From an uncultured Rhodospirillales bacterium (GTDB lineage Bacteria; Pseudomonadota; Alphaproteobacteria; Acetobacterales; Acetobacteraceae), in contig CAIMVB010000369.1 in NCBI GenBank assembly GCA_903844785.1, positions 1 to 8,501 of the forward strand: 8,501 bases of DNA. Reading direction: 5' to 3'. The translations under genes were made by a program, and so were the position numbers. The notes under the pieces were generated by a model. The model saw only the letters and a list, made by a program, of their open reading frames with translations. It was not told the origin of the DNA and did not search any database. Below, one piece after another: positions 5,853 through 8,501 of the stretch (the first letter of the stretch is position 1; each line of letters starts with the position of its first letter).

Positions 5853-6785
5853 ATGGCCGGCTATACCCGCACCGTCATCCTGCTCGCGGCGATGACCGCG
5901 CTTTTCGGCGTGATCGGCCTCGCCATCGGTGGTGAGCAGGGCATGATCATGGCACTGATTTTTGCCGGGGGCATGAACCTCTTTTCCTGGTGGAATAGCG
6001 ATAAGATGGTGCTTCGCATGCACAATGCCCAGCCCATTGGCCCGCAGGAAGCCCCCCGGCTTTATGAAATGACAGCGCAGCTTGCCGCCAATGCCGGCCT
6101 GCCCATGCCGGCGCTTTACGTTATCCATGAAGCGCAACCCAATGCCTTCGCCACCGGGCGCAACCCGCAACACGCCGCGGTTGCGGTGAATACCGGCCTT
6201 TTGGAAATGCTCTCGGAAGAAGAAGCCGCGGGCGTGATCGCGCATGAACTGGCGCATATCAAGAACCGCGACACGCTGTTAATGACCGTTACCGCCAGCA
6301 TTGCCGGCGCCATTTCGGCGCTGGCGCAATTCGGGATGATGTTCAATCGCGGGCGGGACAGACAGGGGCAGAACCCTTTCGGGCCGATTGGCATGATCCT
6401 GATGGTCATTCTGGCGCCAATGGCCGCTGCCGGGGTGCAAATGGCCATTAGCCGGTCGCGCGAATATGAAGCCGACAAAATGGGGGCGCAGATTTGCGGC
6501 CAGCCCATGGCCTTGGCAGGCGCTTTGCAGAAATTGGAACATTACGCCCATCAGCGCGTGAACCAGCGGGCCGAAGCCAATCCCGCCTCCGCGCATATGT
6601 TCATCATCAACCCGCTTTCCGGGGCGCGGATGGATAATCTTTTCTCGACCCATCCGCGCACGGAAAACCGCGTGGCGGCGCTGGAGAAATTGGCCGCCAG
6701 CATGGGCGCCCTGCCCAGCGCCGGGCCTTGGGGGCAGGAAATCCCGAGCAGCAAGCCACCAGCGCAGCGCGGCCCCTGGGGCTGA
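5853..6785 (+). CDS. htpX: Membrane zinc metalloprotease HtpX, M48B family
   Basis: Inner-membrane protease with a cytoplasmic active site that cleaves misfolded membrane proteins, cooperating with FtsH in envelope quality control. The 310-residue protein has N-terminal helices at about 7-25 and 30-46, the zinc site HELAH (131-135) with catalytic Glu132, further hydrophobic segments at about 142-162 and 178-198, then SREYEAD (202-208), where Glu204 is the likely third zinc ligand. The conserved [13 protein letters not shown] (265-277) follows near the end, with a Pro/Gly-rich tail. The ATG has an excellent ribosome site, AGGAG at 5841-5845, 7 nt upstream. I saw no clear RpoH-type promoter; the palindrome at 5806-5819 lies just upstream. 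The next gene starts 30 nt after its stop and is probably co-transcribed. Confidence 0.95.
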   Translation: MAGYTRTVILLAAMTALFGVIGLAIGGEQGMIMALIFAGGMNLFSWWNSDKMVLRMHNAQPIGPQEAPRLYEMTAQLAANAGLPMPALYVIHEAQPNAFATGRNPQHAAVAVNTGLLEMLSEEEAAGVIAHELAHIKNRDTLLMTVTASIAGAISALAQFGMMFNRGRDRQGQNPFGPIGMILMVILAPMAAAGVQMAISRSREYEADKMGAQICGQPMALAGALQKLEHYAHQRVNQRAEANPASAHMFIINPLSGARMDNLFSTHPRTENRVAALEKLAASMGALPSAGPWGQEIPSSKPPAQRGPWG

Positions 6786-6815
6786 AGCTGGCGCCGGGCG
6801 CGTGGGGCGGCTATC

Positions 6816-7448
6816 ATGTTTCCCATGAAATCCCTGCCGCGCCTGCTGCCCCTGGCCGTAATGGCCCTGCTAATGGCGGAAATCGCACCCGCCGCCGCGC
6901 AATTCGCCGCGCCCCCAGGCCAGCCCGGCGCCCAGCGATCGCGCCCGCCCGCTTTGCCAGGCTTGGCCGCGCGCCGCGCGCCAGAACCCATTGCGGCGGA
7001 TGACAATGCCAATCTTTCGCCGACGCCAGCGCTGTTTGATGCCATCACGCGTGGCGATCTGGCTGCAGCGCGCGATGCCGTGAACCGTGGCGCTGATCTC
7101 AATGCCCAAAATGCGCTCGGCCTGACGCCCACGGATTGGGCGGTGGATCAAGGGCGCAATGACATCCTGTTCTATCTGCTTTCCGCACGCGGCATGGCGG
7201 GGGGGGCTTCCGGCCCCACCAATGCGCGCGGCGCCGCCGCCGCGCGGGCTGAGCAAGACCGCGCCGAACGCGCCGCACGGGAAGAAGCCTTGCGCCTTGC
7301 CCGGCAGGCAGCAGCCCGGGGCGGCAGCGGGCCGAGCATCTACCTCAAGCCGCGGCTTTTCGCGAATGATGGCGGGGCGGCGCGGCTTGATGCGGGCTTC
7401 CTTGGCTTTGATGCCGGGCGGCCGGGTGCCGCGCGCCGCGGCGGCTGA
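6816..7448 (+). CDS. Exported ankyrin-repeat protein, function unknown
   Basis: A 210-residue protein of unknown role. The N-terminus is a clear signal peptide: basic start, hydrophobic core at about 9-21 and an APAAA-Q cleavage site, probably after Ala28. After a Pro/Ala-rich linker come about two ankyrin repeats (70-124): LFDAITRGDLAAARDAVNRG, then GADLNAQNALGLTPTDWAV and a helix to LLSAR. The C-terminal part is an Ala/Arg/Glu-rich helix (137-168), probably coiled coil, ending in a Gly/Arg-rich tail. It likely acts in the periplasm by binding other proteins. ATG 6825, giving MKSLPRLL, is an equally good start and makes a more usual signal peptide. Its place 30 nt after htpX suggests a link with envelope quality control, which is inference. 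A run of eight G lies at 7199-7206. Confidence 0.78.
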   Translation: MFPMKSLPRLLPLAVMALLMAEIAPAAAQFAAPPGQPGAQRSRPPALPGLAARRAPEPIAADDNANLSPTPALFDAITRGDLAAARDAVNRGADLNAQNALGLTPTDWAVDQGRNDILFYLLSARGMAGGASGPTNARGAAAARAEQDRAERAAREEALRLARQAAARGGSGPSIYLKPRLFANDGGAARLDAGFLGFDAGRPGAARRGG

Positions 7449-7450
7449 TC

Positions 7451-8338
7451 ATGGCCTTCTTTGAAGGCTTTTCGCTGGAAACACGCGAAGCCAATGGGCA
7501 GCGCATCAGGCTCCGCCGTGCCGGTTCAGGCCCGCCGCTCTTGCTGCTGCATGGCAATCCACAAACCCATGCCATGTGGCATCGTGTGGCGCCGATATTG
7601 GCGCGGGACTTCACGGTGATTGCGCCTGATCTGCGCGGCTATGGGTTTTCATCCAAGCCGCCGGTCAGTGCGGATCATGCGCCCTATGCCAAGCGCGCAA
7701 TGGCCGCCGATATGGTGGCGCTGATGGCAAGCTTCGGTTTCCCACGCTTTCAAATCCTGGCGCATGATCGTGGCGCACGGGTTGCGCATCGGCTGGCATT
7801 GGATACGCCGGAAGCCGTGGAACAACTTTGTGTGCTGGATATCATCCCAACACTTGAACATTTCGAACGCGCCGACATGGCTTTCGGCCTTGGCTATTAT
7901 CATTGGTTCTGGCTGGCCCAACCGCATGACCGGCCAGAACGCATGATCCTGCGTGATATCGAAGATTGGTTTGATCTGCACACATCGCGCGAACCAAAGG
8001 ATAAATCCTTCTTCCACCCAGAAGCGCGTGCGGATTATCTGGCGGCACTGCACCTACCCGGCACGGTGACCGCGATTTGCGAAGATTACCGCGCCGCCAC
8101 CACGATTGATCTGGAACATGACCGCGCATCCCGCGATGCAAGCCAGAAAATCACCTGCCCGCTGCTAGCACTTTGGGGTTCCAAAGGCAGTATCCCGAAA
8201 TGGTATGACGCGCTGGCGATTTGGCGCAGCTACGCATCCGGCCACGTCACTGGCGGCGCGGTTACTTCCGGCCATTACCTGGTGGAAGAAGCGCCGGAAG
8301 AAGTGCTGAATTACCTGAAGGATTTTCTGCGGCGTTAA
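7451..8338 (+). CDS. Alpha/beta hydrolase, fluoroacetate/haloacetate dehalogenase type
   Basis: Likely cytoplasmic hydrolase of the haloacetate dehalogenase group (EC 3.8.1.3), which displaces halide from haloacetates through an Asp nucleophile to give glycolate. The 295 aa match this family in length. Seen: oxyanion loop HGNPQTHAMW (34-43), DLRGYGFSSKP (60-70), and nucleophile motif HDRGARVAHR with Asp106, Arg107 and Arg110. VLDIIPT follows with Asp130, then His151-Trp152, DYRAATTID with Tyr213, and GHY with His275. By recalled alignment to Rhodopseudomonas palustris RPA1163, these correspond to Asp110, Arg111, Arg114, Asp134, His155, Trp156, Tyr219 and His280, so triad, carboxylate-binding and halide-pocket residues all appear kept. 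It starts 2 nt after the ankyrin gene stop. An epoxide hydrolase or other substrate cannot be excluded, since cap-domain residues differ. Confidence 0.85.
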   Translation: MAFFEGFSLETREANGQRIRLRRAGSGPPLLLLHGNPQTHAMWHRVAPILARDFTVIAPDLRGYGFSSKPPVSADHAPYAKRAMAADMVALMASFGFPRFQILAHDRGARVAHRLALDTPEAVEQLCVLDIIPTLEHFERADMAFGLGYYHWFWLAQPHDRPERMILRDIEDWFDLHTSREPKDKSFFHPEARADYLAALHLPGTVTAICEDYRAATTIDLEHDRASRDASQKITCPLLALWGSKGSIPKWYDALAIWRSYASGHVTGGAVTSGHYLVEEAPEEVLNYLKDFLRR

Positions 8339-8501
8339 TTTGATAGAACGCCCAGCTTTTCCAAATCCAACACCCAGGGCAAATCCGTATCACCCGTGGC
8401 GGCGCCCGCGCGCGTCAGCAGCGCATGGGCCTGGCCGCGATGATGTGTTTGGTGATTGAAGAAATGCCCAGCCGCGATCCAAAGCGGCATGCTGACATCG
8501 C
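8335..8501 (-). CDS. DinB-family protein, C-terminal part (runs off the window)
   Basis: The visible 54 residues at the C-terminus, on the minus strand, include GHFFNHQTHHRGQAHALLT. This is the last-helix signature of the DinB/YfiT four-helix-bundle family, with the NHQxHHRGQ histidines that help form the metal site. After it come AGAATGDTDLPW and a C-terminal LDLEKLGVLSN. DinB proteins are metal-binding enzymes, many of them thiol-dependent transferases, and the exact reaction is unknown here. The stop codon (8335-8337 complement) overlaps that of the upstream dehalogenase by the shared TTAA at 8335-8338, so the genes converge with no gap. The start and N-terminal helices lie beyond the right edge. 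Confidence 0.88.
   Translation of the reverse strand, partial: DVSMPLWIAAGHFFNHQTHHRGQAHALLTRAGAATGDTDLPWVLDLEKLGVLSN

Noticed and set aside
1..8501. A multi-gene defence, mobile or biosynthetic system
   Set aside because: Genes are mainly housekeeping or scattered enzymes; no recombinase, nuclease, toxin-antitoxin pair, repeat array or biosynthetic core enzyme was seen.

Overview
The window looks like chromosomal DNA of a GC-rich alphaproteobacterium. Rhodospirillales, perhaps Acetobacteraceae, is my best guess. The reasons are the codon usage (G/C-rich third positions), the gene order sppA - ihfB - lapA - pyrF - trpF, and an HtpX/DUF1674 pair. This placement is inference from gene order and protein style; no rRNA or other phylogenetic marker was available. 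No IS element, phage gene, CRISPR array, tRNA or rRNA was seen.

Left block (1-5376, all + strand). It starts with sppA (S49 membrane protease) and ihfB (DNA-bending IHF beta subunit), which is followed by a small hairpin. Next comes an unusual predicted lipoprotein with an intact alpha/beta-hydrolase triad, sitting where lapA would be expected to follow ihfB directly. A candidate CTTGAC-type promoter then leads into a tight run: lapA (inner-membrane LapA/DUF1049 protein), pyrF (last step of UMP synthesis, ATGA overlap with lapA), trpF (third step from anthranilate to tryptophan, GTG start 3 nt after pyrF) and an MFS exporter 13 nt after trpF. The usual trpB/trpA do not follow trpF here.

Middle (5377-5852). 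The MFS gene and a small minus-strand gene converge on a 259-bp non-coding stretch. It holds an 8-bp hairpin, an AT-rich imperfect inverted repeat, and a nested folded element of about 107 nt with 10-bp and 8-bp perfect helices. The small gene (5636-5794, 52 aa) carries the C-terminal signature of DUF1674/SdhAF4, the succinate dehydrogenase flavoprotein assembly factor. It is divergent from htpX across a 58-bp gap containing a TTTAAC-CT-GTTAAA palindrome.

Right block (5853-8501). htpX (membrane zinc protease), an exported two-repeat ankyrin protein and a fluoroacetate/haloacetate dehalogenase-type hydrolase form a close + strand run. The dehalogenase stop codon overlaps tail-to-tail with the stop codon of a DinB-family gene on the minus strand, which runs off the right edge.

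Most of the window is ordinary core chromosome. The points most worth a second look are the structured element at 5525-5631, the short SdhAF4-type gene, the lipoprotein hydrolase between ihfB and lapA, and the complete set of defluorinase active-site residues in the dehalogenase. I did not find clear evidence of a new multi-gene system.
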